A DNA stretch of 64,000 nt from Thalassotalea eurytherma (GCF_030161415.1 NZ_BSSU01000009.1:124001-188000), one strand, 5' to 3'; counted from the stretch's first letter, positions 15,294 through 26,779 are shown. The notes: generated by a model from the letters alone, not told the origin. Program-made: numbers and translations.

Positions 15294-15367
15294 CGCGGAT
15301 GGTCTATTGATGCTTGATTAAAAAATCAAATCACCTAAAACCCGCGCTAATTACCGCGGGTTTTTTT
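15291..15367 (+). promoter_or_regulatory. Leucine attenuator: antiterminator and terminator stems
   Basis: The terminator stem is CCCGCG (15341-15346) with CGCGGG (15355-15360), extended by flanking A4/T4, and ends in T7 (15361-15367). The alternative antiterminator pairs TAGCGCGG (15291-15298, starting at the leader stop codon) with CCGCGCTA (15342-15349), which uses up the left arm of the terminator. A small hairpin, TTGATT/AATCAA (15314-15329), sits between. A ribosome stalled at the Leu codons leaves 15291-15298 free, so the antiterminator forms; one at the stop codon covers it and the terminator forms. The pairing is read directly from the sequence. Confidence 0.85.
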
Positions 15368-15399
15368 ATGCCTGCATTAATTAGACAAATTGGAATTTA

Positions 15400-16968
15400 A
15401 TGATGGACAACAAGGTTATAATATTTGATACAACGCTAAGGGATGGTGAGCAAGCACTTACTGCCAGCTTATCAGTTAATGAGAAATTACAAATAGCTCA
15501 AGCAATTGAACGTTTAGGCGTAGATATTATTGAAGCAGGCTTTCCTGTTTCTTCGCCTGGTGATTTCAACTCCGTTCAGCAAATAGCTAAAACCGTTAAA
15601 AATTCAATTGTATGTGGCCTTTCACGAGCAGTGGAAGCTGATATTAAAGCCTGTGCAGACGCCTTAAAAGTTGCAGACCAATTCCGTATACATACCTTTA
15701 TTTCAACCTCTGATGTGCACGTACAACAGAAGTTGAAAAAAGACTTTACCGATGTTGAAGCCATGGCGATTCACGCAGTGAAGTATGCTCGACAATTTAC
15801 AGATGATGTTGAGTTTTCCTGTGAAGATGCTGGTCGTACACCGATAGACAACCTATGTCGCATGGTTGAGCAGGCAATAAAAGCAGGTGCTTCAACCATA
15901 AACATTCCTGATACGGTTGGCTACACCTTACCCCATGAATTTGGCGGCATTATTACGCAATTATTTAATCGAGTACCGAATATAGACAAAGCGATTATTT
16001 CAGTACATTGTCACAACGACTTAGGCTTAGCGGTTGCCAATTCTACGGCAGCGATTCAAGCTGGTGCAAGACAAGTTGAGTGTACAGTAAATGGTATTGG
16101 CGAACGAGCAGGTAACTGTTCATTAGAAGAAATAGCCATGATCATTAAAACACGCCAAGATTTATTAGGTGTACAAACCGGCATTCAACACCAAGAAATA
16201 GCTAAAACCTCTAAGTTAGTGAGTCACTTGTGTAACATGCCAGTTCAACCAAACAAGGCGATAGTAGGTAGTAACGCTTTTAGCCATTCGTCAGGAATTC
16301 ATCAAGACGGCATGTTAAAGGCCAGCAATACTTACGAGATTATGACCCCTGAAAGTGTTGGTATCAGCAAAACTAAATTGAATTTAACCTCTCGCTCAGG
16401 GCGACATGTCATTAAACATCGTATGGAAAGCTTGGGCTATCAAGCTGACGATTTTGATTTAGACACCTTATATCAAGACTTCTTAAAACTTGCTGACAAG
16501 AAAGGCCAAGTTTTCGATGATGACTTAGAAGCGTTACTGTTCAACATTCAACAACAAGATAGTGAAGATCATTTTCAAATTGAACAAATTAATGTGCAAT
16601 CCGGCAGTGGTGAGTTTGCGACTGCAGGCGTGATGTTAAAGGTTGGAGAACACTCGGTAACTCAATCGGCAACGGGCAACGGGCCAGTTGATGCACTTTA
16701 CCAAGCTATAAAGCAATGTATTGATTACCCAGTAGAAGTAGCCGATTACAAAATTTCGAATAAAGGTGCTGGCGAAGACGGGTTAGGACAAGCCAATTTG
16801 GTTGTTAAATGGCAAGAAAGAAACTTTCATGGTTATGGCATAGGTACCGATGTTATTGAAGCTTCTGGTCAAGCACTTATTTCCGCATTAAATGCGATAG
16901 AGCGTGCCAAGCACATTGCCAATTTACGTGAAGAGCGCCAGCAAGCGACACCAAATAAAGCACAATAA
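15400..16968 (+). CDS. leuA: 2-isopropylmalate synthase
   Basis: 522 residues, the long LeuA form. It condenses acetyl-CoA with 2-oxoisovalerate, the committed step of leucine synthesis. The TIM-barrel domain begins with Asp-Thr-Thr-Leu-Arg-Asp-Gly-Glu-Gln (about residues 10-18), which carries the metal ligand, and has His-Cys-His-Asn-Asp near residue 205 (second set of metal ligands). The C-terminal LeuA dimer domain (about 390-505), with several Gly-Asp/Gly-Asn loops, binds leucine for feedback inhibition. Two adjacent ATGs (15400 and 15403) share a GGAA; either could be used. First gene of leuABCD, under the attenuator. Confidence 0.97.
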   Translation: MMDNKVIIFDTTLRDGEQALTASLSVNEKLQIAQAIERLGVDIIEAGFPVSSPGDFNSVQQIAKTVKNSIVCGLSRAVEADIKACADALKVADQFRIHTFISTSDVHVQQKLKKDFTDVEAMAIHAVKYARQFTDDVEFSCEDAGRTPIDNLCRMVEQAIKAGASTINIPDTVGYTLPHEFGGIITQLFNRVPNIDKAIISVHCHNDLGLAVANSTAAIQAGARQVECTVNGIGERAGNCSLEEIAMIIKTRQDLLGVQTGIQHQEIAKTSKLVSHLCNMPVQPNKAIVGSNAFSHSSGIHQDGMLKASNTYEIMTPESVGISKTKLNLTSRSGRHVIKHRMESLGYQADDFDLDTLYQDFLKLADKKGQVFDDDLEALLFNIQQQDSEDHFQIEQINVQSGSGEFATAGVMLKVGEHSVTQSATGNGPVDALYQAIKQCIDYPVEVADYKISNKGAGEDGLGQANLVVKWQERNFHGYGIGTDVIEASGQALISALNAIERAKHIANLREERQQATPNKAQ

Positions 16969-16975
16969 AGTTTAG

Positions 16976-18094
<1,119 letters not shown>

Positions 18095-18096
18095 TC

Positions 18097-19500
18097 ATGG
18101 CAACAACGTTATACGAGAAATTATGGCAACGACATTTAGTTGAAGACAAAGCAGGTGAAACGCCGTTAATTTATGTTGATCGTCATTTAATTCATGAAGT
18201 GACTTCACCACAAGCGTTTGCAAACTTAAAATTTCATAACCGCCCTGTTCGATGTCCGCACAAAACGATTGCGACAATGGATCATAATATTTCGACGCGC
18301 AGTGCGAAAATAGATGCCGCAGGTGAAGGCGCAGCTAACCAACTTCGCACGCTAGAAAAAAACTGTGATGAGTTTGGCATTAAACTGTTTGGTATGGGTC
18401 ACAAAAACCAAGGCATCGTTCATGTTATGGGGCCAGAATTAGGTATTACACAACCTGGACAAGTTATTGTCTGTGGTGACTCTCATACCGCAACTCATGG
18501 TGCATTTGGCGCATTAGCATTTGGTATTGGCACATCTGAAGTAGAGCATGTCTTAGCAACGCAAACATTGCGTCAAACCAAAGCTAAGACCATGAAAATT
18601 GAAATTCAAGGAAAAGTTACCCCAGGAATTAGTGCAAAAGACATCATTTTAGCAATCATCGGAAAAACAGGTAGCGCAGGTGCAACAGGTTTTGTCGTTG
18701 AATATTGTGGTGAAGGCATTACAGATTTGACCATGGAACAGCGCATGACGATTTGTAACATGAGTATCGAGTTTGGCGCTAAAGCGGGTTTGATTGCCCC
18801 TGATAACACCACTTTTGATTATTTGGTTGATAAAGAATACGCGCCTAAAGGCGACGATTGGCAACAAGCAATTTCAAACTGGCAACTGTTGAAAACAGAT
18901 CAAGGTGCAACCTTTGATGAAACGCTAGTACTCAAAGGAAGTGAAATTAAAGCTCAAGTAACTTGGGGCACTACGCCAGGACAAGTTATTGAAGTTGATG
19001 GCAACGTTCCTTCACCAGAAGACTTTACTGACCCTGTTGAACAGGAATCTTGTAGCAATGCATTAAAGTATATGGGTCTTACGGCAGGCACTAAAATTAC
19101 CGATATATCAGTCAATAAAGTCTTTATCGGTTCATGTACTAATTCTCGAATAGAAGACTTACGTGCTGCAGCGAAAGTCGCACAGGGCCAAAAAGTAAGC
19201 GATAAAGTTGACGCAATTGTTGTTCCCGGCTCTTATCGAGTGCGCGCTCAAGCCGAACAAGAAGGCTTAGCTCAAATATTTATCGACGCTGGTTTTGAAT
19301 GGCGATTACCAGGCTGTTCAATGTGCCTAGGTATGAATGACGACAAACTAACGGCAGGCGATCGTTGCGCTTCAACGTCTAACCGAAATTTCGAAGGACG
19401 CCAAGGTAGAGGCAGTAGAACTCACTTAGTGAGCCCTGAAATGGCTGCTGCAGCGGCAATCCATGGTCGATTTGTTGATCTAGCGCGTACAAAGGATTAA
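18097..19500 (+). CDS. leuC: 3-isopropylmalate dehydratase, large subunit
   Basis: 467 residues, the usual LeuC length. With LeuD it interconverts 2- and 3-isopropylmalate using a [4Fe-4S] cluster. The three cluster cysteines are visible in Gly-Ser-Cys-Thr-Asn-Ser-Arg (about residue 347) and Gly-Cys-Ser-Met-Cys-Leu-Gly (about 407-410). The frame extends to a TTG at 18061 inside leuB, but the ATG at 18097 has GGAGAG six bases upstream and gives the standard N-terminus. It starts two bases after the leuB stop. Confidence 0.97.
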   Translation: MATTLYEKLWQRHLVEDKAGETPLIYVDRHLIHEVTSPQAFANLKFHNRPVRCPHKTIATMDHNISTRSAKIDAAGEGAANQLRTLEKNCDEFGIKLFGMGHKNQGIVHVMGPELGITQPGQVIVCGDSHTATHGAFGALAFGIGTSEVEHVLATQTLRQTKAKTMKIEIQGKVTPGISAKDIILAIIGKTGSAGATGFVVEYCGEGITDLTMEQRMTICNMSIEFGAKAGLIAPDNTTFDYLVDKEYAPKGDDWQQAISNWQLLKTDQGATFDETLVLKGSEIKAQVTWGTTPGQVIEVDGNVPSPEDFTDPVEQESCSNALKYMGLTAGTKITDISVNKVFIGSCTNSRIEDLRAAAKVAQGQKVSDKVDAIVVPGSYRVRAQAEQEGLAQIFIDAGFEWRLPGCSMCLGMNDDKLTAGDRCASTSNRNFEGRQGRGSRTHLVSPEMAAAAAIHGRFVDLARTKD

Positions 19501-19503
19501 AAA

Positions 19504-20100
19504 ATGAAAAAGTTTACCACTCATAATGGCTTAGTTGTGCCGTTAGACATAGCCAATGTAGATACTGACCAAATTATTCCGAAGCAGTTTTTACAAAAGA
19601 CAGAACGTGTAGGTTTTGGTACTCACTTGTTCCATGATTGGCGCTACTTAGATGATCATGGGTTAGAAAACAACGCTGAATTTATTTTAAACTTCCCCGA
19701 GTATCAAGGGGCTAGCATCTTGTTAGCACGAGAAAACTTTGGCTGTGGATCATCGCGAGAACATGCACCTTGGGCATTACAAGAATATGGTTTTCAAGTT
19801 GTAATCGCGCCTAGTTTTGCAGATATCTTTTATGCCAATTGTATTAACATTGGCATGTTGCCCGTTATTTTACCTGAAAATGATATTCAAGCACTTTTTG
19901 AGCAATCTTCAAAAGGTTCGCTACAATTAACAGTAGATTTAACAAATAACTCCGTGAATGCAGGCGATAAGCAATATCCATTTTCTCTAGGTGAATTTCA
20001 TCAATATTGCCTTGCCAACGGGATAGATAGTGTAGGTTGGACGTTACAAAAACTCGACTTAATAGAAAAGTATGAGGAGAGCCTAGCGTCTTGGCAGTAA
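19504..20100 (+). CDS. leuD: 3-isopropylmalate dehydratase, small subunit
   Basis: 198 residues. This aconitase swivel-domain partner of LeuC has [10 protein letters not shown] near residue 18 and [11 protein letters not shown] near residue 78, both part of the substrate site. It begins three bases after leuC and closes the leu operon. Confidence 0.97.
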   Translation: MKKFTTHNGLVVPLDIANVDTDQIIPKQFLQKTERVGFGTHLFHDWRYLDDHGLENNAEFILNFPEYQGASILLARENFGCGSSREHAPWALQEYGFQVVIAPSFADIFYANCINIGMLPVILPENDIQALFEQSSKGSLQLTVDLTNNSVNAGDKQYPFSLGEFHQYCLANGIDSVGWTLQKLDLIEKYEESLASWQ

Positions 20101-20109
20101 TTAACAATT

Positions 20110-20128
20110 GAGCCTCAATATGAGGCTC
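20110..20128 (+). terminator. Hairpin after leuD, weak terminator
   Basis: GAGCCTCA and TGAGGCTC form an eight-pair stem with a three-base loop nine bases after the leuD stop. Only TT follows, so termination may be partial and the HD-GYP gene at 20146 could receive read-through. Confidence 0.5.
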
Positions 20129-20145
20129 TTCATCAGCACTAAGAC

Positions 20146-21366
20146 ATGACAAATACACCACAAGGTTTAGAAAAAATTGCAATAAATAGCGTTGAAAAAG
20201 GCATGTATGTCGTTTCCGTTATTAACCCTAAAACTCAATTATCCGTAAAATCTGAGGGTTTTGTTTCATCAACAAAAACCTTAGATAAACTCAAAAAATC
20301 TGGCGTAAGATTCATTTTTATTGACCCAGAGAAATCAAAACATGCTTCTAAAAAGCCTTTAGCAGTAGTTGAAGTAGCTTCAGAAAAAAACACCGTAGAA
20401 GACCATCAAAAACGTAAAGTTCCCCTAGATGCAGAAATGAACAAAGCTGCCAAGCTTTATAACAATGCAAAAGATTTACAAGGCAAAATTCTTACCAGCA
20501 TCACCGAAAGTAAAACCATCGATGTTGCTGAAGTTGCTCAAACTACCGATGCAATTGTTGATTCAATCTTTAGAAATCAAGACGCATTGTCATGCATGTC
20601 TCGCATTAGAATGAAAGATGAATATCTTGTCGAACATTCGCTAAATGTTGCTGTGCTTATTAGTATTTTTGCCAAACACCTGTCAATTGATAAAAAAATT
20701 ATTGAGCAACTTGCGCTGGGCGCTTTTTTGCACGACATAGGTAAAGTACTTATACCCAATGAGGTTTTAAATAAACCAGCTAAGTTAACCAAAGAAGAAT
20801 ATGAGGTGATGAAAGGTCACGTCGTTAAAGGTCTAGAAGTTGTAAAAGCGATGCCAGATATTCCAGATATCGCTTTGAGTTTAATCGCAACACATCACGA
20901 GCGATTAGACGGTAAAGGATATCCATATGGTTTACGTGCCGAAGATATCACAATGTACGACCGTATGACTGCTATTGTAGATAGCTATGACGCGATGACT
21001 GCAGACCGAGTATATAAGAATGGCATTCACCCAATTCAAGCGTTTAAAAACTTAATCAATGACTCTATCCACAGTTACGATAATGACTTAGTTGAAAAAT
21101 TCATTCAGTCGTTAGGTTTATACCCGGTAGGCACATTGGTAAAATTAACCAGTGGAAAAATTGGTTTGATTAGTGGTTTAAATAAGAATAAGCCCTTAAA
21201 GCCTATTGTCAGAGTATTCTATAATACCCGTTTAAAACAAAATATTGCCGTGGAAGACTTAGATCTCGCTAAACCTAAATACGATGATCAGATTGATTGT
21301 TGTGTTAGACCTGAAGATTTTAATTTAAACCTATTAAACTTCTTCAAAAATGCATTTATGAATTAA
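20146..21366 (+). CDS. HD-GYP domain cyclic-di-GMP phosphodiesterase with N-terminal DUF3391
   Basis: 406 residues. An N-terminal DUF3391 domain (about 1-130) precedes an HD-GYP domain (about 150-310). The catalytic features look intact: a His at the start of the domain in Glu-His-Ser, His196-Asp-Ile-Gly-Lys, His250-His-Glu, Asp-Gly-Lys-Gly-Tyr-Pro and Asp-Ser-Tyr-Asp-Ala. It should hydrolyse c-di-GMP and so favour motility over biofilm. No signal peptide or receiver domain is present, so the input is unclear. It lies 45 bases after leuD and is convergent with gspB. The Shine-Dalgarno sequence is weak. Confidence 0.9.
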   Translation: MTNTPQGLEKIAINSVEKGMYVVSVINPKTQLSVKSEGFVSSTKTLDKLKKSGVRFIFIDPEKSKHASKKPLAVVEVASEKNTVEDHQKRKVPLDAEMNKAAKLYNNAKDLQGKILTSITESKTIDVAEVAQTTDAIVDSIFRNQDALSCMSRIRMKDEYLVEHSLNVAVLISIFAKHLSIDKKIIEQLALGAFLHDIGKVLIPNEVLNKPAKLTKEEYEVMKGHVVKGLEVVKAMPDIPDIALSLIATHHERLDGKGYPYGLRAEDITMYDRMTAIVDSYDAMTADRVYKNGIHPIQAFKNLINDSIHSYDNDLVEKFIQSLGLYPVGTLVKLTSGKIGLISGLNKNKPLKPIVRVFYNTRLKQNIAVEDLDLAKPKYDDQIDCCVRPEDFNLNLLNFFKNAFMN

Positions 21367-21403
21367 CTTAACGTTACCGCCGCACTTCAATCAAAAAAAT
21401 GGC

Positions 21404-22252
21404 TTATTGCCAACTTGATAATGCAGCCATCGAAAATTGATAGTCGTTAAAGCGCAAAATCACTTGTTGAGGCTCAATCTTTTCAATGACAACACCATTT
21501 GGTAATTGTTCTCCCTCGTAATAATCCTGCTCAGCGACCTTTACCCATCCTTGGCTATTACTTTGATATATGTGCATAGCAAAACTAAACGGAGCAATAG
21601 CATTTTGCGTTGCGATAGGTAGCTGTGAAATATCTTCTATCGGCGCTAGCTGTGCAGATTCGTCATCAAAGGAGTCCGAAAAAGCAGGCGTATCATTCAC
21701 TGCAGCTTCAAATTTTGCTAAAAGACTAGCCGATACAGATTCACTGGTTGTGTTTTGATTAGACGAAGTCGTTATCAATTCACCGTCGGCAGTCACACTG
21801 TCAGTATTTGCGCCGAGAATAAGCGGCTTAGTGTTGCTATCTTCCACCGGTTCAACGATGGGTTTACTCTCAATTTTTTTAGATGGTGGCGATTGGAAAA
21901 ATTGTTCTGCAGGGATTCGTTTACTTGAAGATACTGCCACTTTATTTGTCAGATCGACATCAGTAACTTTTCTAGCACTAGGACCTGTTAAGCTCGGCTG
22001 AGCAGCGCTAGCTAGTTCAGACGTTGGTTGTCCAATAACCGGTTCGTGTCGTTTATCAGCTGCCGCATTAGATTGAGCACCCATCCAAAAACCAGCTAAT
22101 AACGCTAGGAAAATTGCGCAAGTTAATAAGATGCCCCATAACAGCATGTTTGGCGATTGGTGAATATGTGATGTCGCTTGTTGTAATGGCGAATTAACGG
22201 GTTGCTTTGATTCGCCTTGCTGCTTTTTTAAAGCGTCAAGAATATAAGACAT
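21404..22252 (-). CDS. gspB: General secretion pathway protein B
   Basis: 282 residues. It begins with the GspB signature Ser-Tyr-Ile-Leu-Asp-Ala-Leu-Lys-Lys, has one membrane helix (about 37-56), a long Ser/Thr/Val/Pro-rich periplasmic linker and a C-terminal GspB domain (about 215-282) with Gly-Trp-Val and Asn-Gly-Val-Val-Ile-Glu strands. With GspA it helps the type II secretin cross the peptidoglycan in Aeromonas and Vibrio. The gene starts seven bases after gspA. No other type II secretion genes are in the window, the usual situation for gspAB. Confidence 0.9.
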   Translation of the reverse strand: MSYILDALKKQQGESKQPVNSPLQQATSHIHQSPNMLLWGILLTCAIFLALLAGFWMGAQSNAAADKRHEPVIGQPTSELASAAQPSLTGPSARKVTDVDLTNKVAVSSSKRIPAEQFFQSPPSKKIESKPIVEPVEDSNTKPLILGANTDSVTADGELITTSSNQNTTSESVSASLLAKFEAAVNDTPAFSDSFDDESAQLAPIEDISQLPIATQNAIAPFSFAMHIYQSNSQGWVKVAEQDYYEGEQLPNGVVIEKIEPQQVILRFNDYQFSMAALSSWQ

Positions 22253-22259
22253 TTCTCTT

Positions 22260-23837
22260 CTAATTATCTATAAATACCGGCATGCCTTTCGAAGCTTGAT
22301 TCGCTAACTGCATTAAGGTTGGTAAATTTACAACGGATGATACCATGATGCCACGTGATTGCTGAAATTGTTGTAATTGATTGACAAGCAATTGGTCGAA
22401 GCGACTAAGCGTTCGGACTGGACGGTTTTGCCAAAACGCTAATTGCGCTTCTAGCCACTGAATAACGGGTAATTCACTTTCTGTGGTTATTTCTTCAATG
22501 AATTTGCCCTTGATATGGGGGGCTTGCCAAAATACTAATGCAGCACCTTGCCAGTAACTTTCTAGCCATTGACTATCGACAACCTGCTGCCCATCAGTAA
22601 ATTCAATAATAATACGTTCATCACTTACACCAACAAAATTACCATAAAACGCATGACCTGTTTCGTCTAAAAACTGCATTGACGCAGGATAGCCCAAACG
22701 TTTTAAGGCTGTAACATTGCCCTTAAACCAATGGCAAGACAATAGGTATAATTCTGCGGTAGCACACGGGTCTTCTATTTCCTCATCGAGGATCACACGC
22801 CAATTCGAAAATAGCCGAGTAATACTTGCTGAAAAATCCTGATTATTTTGCTGGTCAACCGTTACAACGACTTGGTTATTAGATTCAGCCGAACTTTCAA
22901 ATTCCGTCTGTTGGGACTTGCCAGAGTGCTTACCTAATTGCAACCCGATAGCGAGGAAGCTGATAAGAATAAGTCCAGAGAAAACAATTTGAGCTGTTAA
23001 CGTTCGCCACCACGGTAAAGGTTGGTATTCAACCCCAAGCGCTTCTTTAGATGCTGCTAAAACCATTTTTTTATCAACAAGATCTTTACCTTGACCATAA
23101 GCACCGAGCAACGCTCTATCACACAACAAGTTGATAAGGCGCGGAATACCTTTAGACAATTGATGAATAGTCGCAATGGCGCTAAGCGTAAATATCTGCT
23201 TTTGACAACCCACAACACGTAATCGATGCTCAATATAATAGCTAGCTTCGGCTTTGGTGAGAGGAAGTAGGTGATATCGTGCTGTTATTCTTTGAGCTAA
23301 TTGGCGTAAATCTTGGCGTTGTAATAGTTGTTGCAGTTCAGGTTGACCAATAAGAATGACCTGCATTAACTTCTTCGTATTGGTTTCTAAATTGGTTAAT
23401 AGGCGAAGTTGCTCTAGCACTTCAGCCTGTAAATGCTGAGCTTCATCAATAATCAATACCGTATTAATATTGTTCTCATGATTTTTTAAAAGCTTTTGAC
23501 CAATTTTATCGGTGAGTGTTTTTAAGGTTGCGCCGGTTTTTCGATAGCGTATTTTAAGCTCATCACAAATCGTCGCTAACAATTCTTGCGCCGATAACGC
23601 TGGATTTAAGATAAACGCAACTTGGGTATCATCACCCAGCTCTTCAAGTAAACATCGGCTTACCGTGGTTTTACCTGTTCCTACTTCTCCAGTTAATAAC
23701 ACAAAACCACCAGTTTCCCCCAAACCATAACTTAAATGAGCCAACGCTTCTTTATGACGTTCGCTCATATACAGAAAATGGGGATTAGGCGCGATTGAAA
23801 ACGGAATTTCATCAAAACCAAAGTAACGCGTATACAT
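22260..23837 (-). CDS. gspA: ExeA/GspA-type AAA ATPase with peptidoglycan-binding domain
   Basis: About 525 residues. The AAA domain (about 1-265) has Walker A Gly-Glu-Val-Gly-Thr-Gly-Lys-Thr near residue 50 and Walker B Val-Leu-Ile-Ile-Asp-Glu-Ala near 125. A membrane helix (about 283-303) follows, then a periplasmic part ending in a peptidoglycan-binding type 1 domain (about 460-520). This is the ExeA layout of cytoplasmic ATPase, one membrane pass and cell-wall-binding end. The frame opens at a TTG at 23843; the ATG at 23837 gives the typical Met-Tyr-x3-Phe start. Partner gspB follows. Confidence 0.9.
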   Translation of the reverse strand: MYTRYFGFDEIPFSIAPNPHFLYMSERHKEALAHLSYGLGETGGFVLLTGEVGTGKTTVSRCLLEELGDDTQVAFILNPALSAQELLATICDELKIRYRKTGATLKTLTDKIGQKLLKNHENNINTVLIIDEAQHLQAEVLEQLRLLTNLETNTKKLMQVILIGQPELQQLLQRQDLRQLAQRITARYHLLPLTKAEASYYIEHRLRVVGCQKQIFTLSAIATIHQLSKGIPRLINLLCDRALLGAYGQGKDLVDKKMVLAASKEALGVEYQPLPWWRTLTAQIVFSGLILISFLAIGLQLGKHSGKSQQTEFESSAESNNQVVVTVDQQNNQDFSASITRLFSNWRVILDEEIEDPCATAELYLLSCHWFKGNVTALKRLGYPASMQFLDETGHAFYGNFVGVSDERIIIEFTDGQQVVDSQWLESYWQGAALVFWQAPHIKGKFIEEITTESELPVIQWLEAQLAFWQNRPVRTLSRFDQLLVNQLQQFQQSRGIMVSSVVNLPTLMQLANQASKGMPVFIDN

Positions 23838-23985
23838 AATCAACTATTTATTGAACAACAACCGTTAGAAATTAACGTGTTAGTGCGTGTAAGTAAAGGT
23901 AGTGTTTAGTATTAATTCAAACGAATGAACAGATTAGGAAAGGTTAAATAGATGAATTACTCAGCAATGAATAATGCTTTAGCAA

Positions 23986-24017
23986 CAAAAAAAGGCAAGC
24001 GTGATGCACTTGCCTTT
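23986..24017 (-). terminator. Intrinsic terminator of ffh
   Basis: AAAGGCAAG (23991-23999) and CTTGCCTTT (24009-24017) form a nine-pair stem; on the minus strand it ends in a run of T from the A-tract at 23986-23993. It is 17 bases beyond the ffh stop. Confidence 0.85.
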
Positions 24018-24034
24018 ATTGAATATTAGGAAGA

Positions 24035-25417
24035 CTAACGGCCAAACATGCCGCCACCGCCACCCATACCAGGTGGCATCATGCCCTTCATGCCACGCAT
24101 CATTTTTTGCATACCACCTTTACCCGACATTTTTTTCATCATTTTCTGCATTTGGGTAAATTGCTTCAACAGCTTATTTACGTCTTGAATTTGCGTGCCT
24201 GAACCTGCCGCAATTCTGCGTTTTCTAGAACCTTTGATGATATCTGGACGTGCACGTTCAGCAGGTGTCATCGAATTAATGATAGCCTCCATACGCACGG
24301 TCACTTTGTCGTCCATTTGACCTTTTACTTGTTCAGATAAATTGCCCATACCCGGCAGTTTATCCATAAGGCCCATCATGCCACCCATACTTTTCATTTG
24401 TACAAGCTGCTCACGAAAATCTTCTAAATCAAAGCCTTTACCAGATTTAACTTTCTTAGCTAATTTCTGCGCTTTTTCTTTATCAACTTTTTGTTCAACT
24501 TCTTCAATCAGTGATAAAACATCACCCATGCCTAAAATTCTTGAGGCTATTCGATCAGGGTGGAATGGCTCTAGGGCTTCTATTTTCTCACCGACACCCA
24601 TAAATTTTATAGGTTTACCGGTAATATGACGAATTGATAACGCAGCGCCACCGCGAGCATCACCATCTGTTTTCGTTAAAATGACACCCGTTAATGGTAG
24701 AGCGTCATTAAAGGCTTTGGCCGTGTTAGCTGCATCTTGACCTGTCATCGCATCAACGGTGAATAAGGTTTCAACCGGCGTAATCGCTGCGTGCAGATCT
24801 TTGATTTCGCCCATCATGTTTTCATCAACATGCAATCGACCTGCAGTATCAACAATTAACACATCAAAGAAGTGTTTCTTGGCATGCTCAATAGCACCAT
24901 TCGCTATATCTATTGGCTTTTGATCAATATTACTAGGGAAAAATTCAACACCAACTTCACTAGCAAGCGTTTCAAGTTGTTTAATTGCCGCAGGACGATA
25001 GACGTCGGCACTGACAACTAGAACCTTTTTCTTTTCACGCTCTTTTAAGAACTTAGATAACTTCGCCACCGATGTCGTTTTACCAGCACCTTGTAAACCA
25101 GCCATTAAAATGACAGCAGGAGGTGTCGCTTTGAGGTTCAGCGATTCATTTTGCTCACCCATTGCAGCTTCGAGTTCACTTTGAACGATTTTTACAAAAA
25201 CCTGACCAGGCGTTAGGCTTTTAGAAACATCTTGCCCAATTGCACGTTCTTTTACTTTCTTAATAAACTCGCGTACTACAGGTAAAGCAACATCCGCTTC
25301 TAATAGCGCCATGCGTACTTCGCGCAATGTGTCTTTAATATTGTCTTCTGTGAGTCGACCGCGACCACTGATATTTTTTAACGTTTTCGTTAAACGATCT
25401 GAAAGATTCTCGAACAT
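24035..25417 (-). CDS. ffh: Signal recognition particle protein Ffh
   Basis: 460 residues. The N domain begins Met-Phe-Glu-Asn-Leu-Ser-Asp-Arg. The GTPase G domain has Gly-Leu-Gln-Gly-Ala-Gly-Lys-Thr-Thr near residue 105, Asp-Thr-Ala-Gly-Arg near 190 and Thr-Lys-Thr-Asp-Gly near 247. The Met-rich M domain (about 325-460), with a Gly-rich end, binds 4.5S RNA and signal sequences. It targets inner-membrane proteins with FtsY. The open frame continues 129 bases upstream, but the ATG at 25417 gives the conserved N-terminus. ypjD and corB lie close by, as in E. coli, but a metal exporter gene is inserted between. Confidence 0.97.
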   Translation of the reverse strand: MFENLSDRLTKTLKNISGRGRLTEDNIKDTLREVRMALLEADVALPVVREFIKKVKERAIGQDVSKSLTPGQVFVKIVQSELEAAMGEQNESLNLKATPPAVILMAGLQGAGKTTSVAKLSKFLKEREKKKVLVVSADVYRPAAIKQLETLASEVGVEFFPSNIDQKPIDIANGAIEHAKKHFFDVLIVDTAGRLHVDENMMGEIKDLHAAITPVETLFTVDAMTGQDAANTAKAFNDALPLTGVILTKTDGDARGGAALSIRHITGKPIKFMGVGEKIEALEPFHPDRIASRILGMGDVLSLIEEVEQKVDKEKAQKLAKKVKSGKGFDLEDFREQLVQMKSMGGMMGLMDKLPGMGNLSEQVKGQMDDKVTVRMEAIINSMTPAERARPDIIKGSRKRRIAAGSGTQIQDVNKLLKQFTQMQKMMKKMSGKGGMQKMMRGMKGMMPPGMGGGGGMFGR

Positions 25418-25643
25418 GAATATCTCAATGTACTGGTAATTATCGATAAAATTATAGCTATTATACCTTGCCAAGTTTGAAGCGAAAGCATTAACTTTAA
25501 TAGCGCTAGATAAAGACAAAGTTGTGACTTTATTGATGAATTTCAAGTTTTATTGCAATTACTCTCACTCCATCATTCACCTTATCAGCAAAATTTGGCA
25601 TGATAGTCGTGTTTAAACACCTATTTGCAAGGTATACACCTAA

Positions 25644-26696
25644 GTGTTGGAAGAGCTTCTAAATAACTTTATTTCGCTAACGAACGATGCAAGCCCTTGG
25701 CTATTGTTAGGTTTGTTAATTGCCGGCTTAATGCACGCCTGGCTACCTGCTAATGTGATGAAGAAGCATTTAGGCCACGGAAAAAAAGCGATAATTAAAG
25801 CAGCCATCATTGGCGCTCCACTGCCCTTATGCTCTTGTGGCGTGATCCCCGTTGCTACTGAGCTAAAACGCAGTGGCGCATCAGACGCCGCGACCTCTTC
25901 ATTTTTAGTAGCGACACCAGAAACAGGTGTCGACTCAATCACCGTCTCTTATGCGATGCTAGGCCCTATTATGGCGATTTACCGACCGATCGCGGCTATT
26001 TCTTCTGCAATGATTACTGGCTTTATCGTTCTAACAGATAAAAGCAATCATCAGGTAAACGGTGATTCAGAGCATTCGAATTGCTGTGCAAGTAAGCCGG
26101 AAGAACAACCTAAGACATCGTGCTGTAGCAGCACACCAAAGCCGCCAAGTGGCGTTGATAAAACTGTATCAGGTGTTAAGTATGCCGCGACAAAGCTAAT
26201 CGACGACTTAATTATTTGGCTATTCGTGGGTTTATGTTTTGCGACACTGATTAAAACATTTGTGCCTGAAAGCTTTCTACTTAGCTACGGTAGTGGTTTG
26301 CCCGCAATGTTGCTGATCATTCTAATTTCAATCCCTATGTATATATGTGCCACCGCTTCGACACCTATTGCAGCTGGGTTCATCTTAGCGGGAATTTCGC
26401 CAGGCACGGCACTCGTCTTTATGATGGCTGGGCCAGCAACAAATATCTCCACCCTTGGTGTTATTAAAAAAGAAATGGGGCAAGGCGTGCTTATTCGTTA
26501 TCTAATAGGTGTCGCTGGTACAGCGATTATATTTGGCTTAGGGCTTGATCTATTATTAAATTGGCAACAAATTAATATTGCCGAGCAAATGTCTCATAGT
26601 CATGAGGTAGTTTCTCCTATCATTGCCTATAGTTGTTCATTTTTACTTGCCTTTCTTGCCTTTAAGCCATTACGAAAAATTGTATTAAAAGCGTAA
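25644..26696 (+). CDS. SO_0444-family Cu/Zn efflux permease
   Basis: 350 residues, two blocks of about four membrane helices. Each block has a conserved membrane motif: Gly-Ala-Pro-Leu-Pro-Leu-Cys-Ser-Cys-Gly-Val (about residues 56-66) and Pro-Met-Tyr-Ile-Cys-Ala-Thr-Ala-Ser-Thr-Pro (about 230-240). The central cytoplasmic loop (about 135-170) carries two Cys pairs (Asn-Cys-Cys-Ala, Ser-Cys-Cys-Ser), likely metal-handling. This is the layout of the SO_0444 family, related to ArsP permeases. The start is a GTG at 25644 (a TTG follows directly), with AAGG eleven bases upstream. It is divergent from ffh and inserted between ffh and ypjD. Confidence 0.85.
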   Translation: MLEELLNNFISLTNDASPWLLLGLLIAGLMHAWLPANVMKKHLGHGKKAIIKAAIIGAPLPLCSCGVIPVATELKRSGASDAATSSFLVATPETGVDSITVSYAMLGPIMAIYRPIAAISSAMITGFIVLTDKSNHQVNGDSEHSNCCASKPEEQPKTSCCSSTPKPPSGVDKTVSGVKYAATKLIDDLIIWLFVGLCFATLIKTFVPESFLLSYGSGLPAMLLIILISIPMYICATASTPIAAGFILAGISPGTALVFMMAGPATNISTLGVIKKEMGQGVLIRYLIGVAGTAIIFGLGLDLLLNWQQINIAEQMSHSHEVVSPIIAYSCSFLLAFLAFKPLRKIVLKA

Positions 26697-26779
26697 ATGT
26701 AAGTGCATCACCACAAGAATTTGTTTAGAATCAGGCGAATATATTCAAATAATGATCCATCATTTAATCGGAGACCTTA

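Noticed and set aside
25640-25942. 100-codon minus-strand frame over the start of the metal exporter
   Set aside because: Fully antisense to a well-supported gene.
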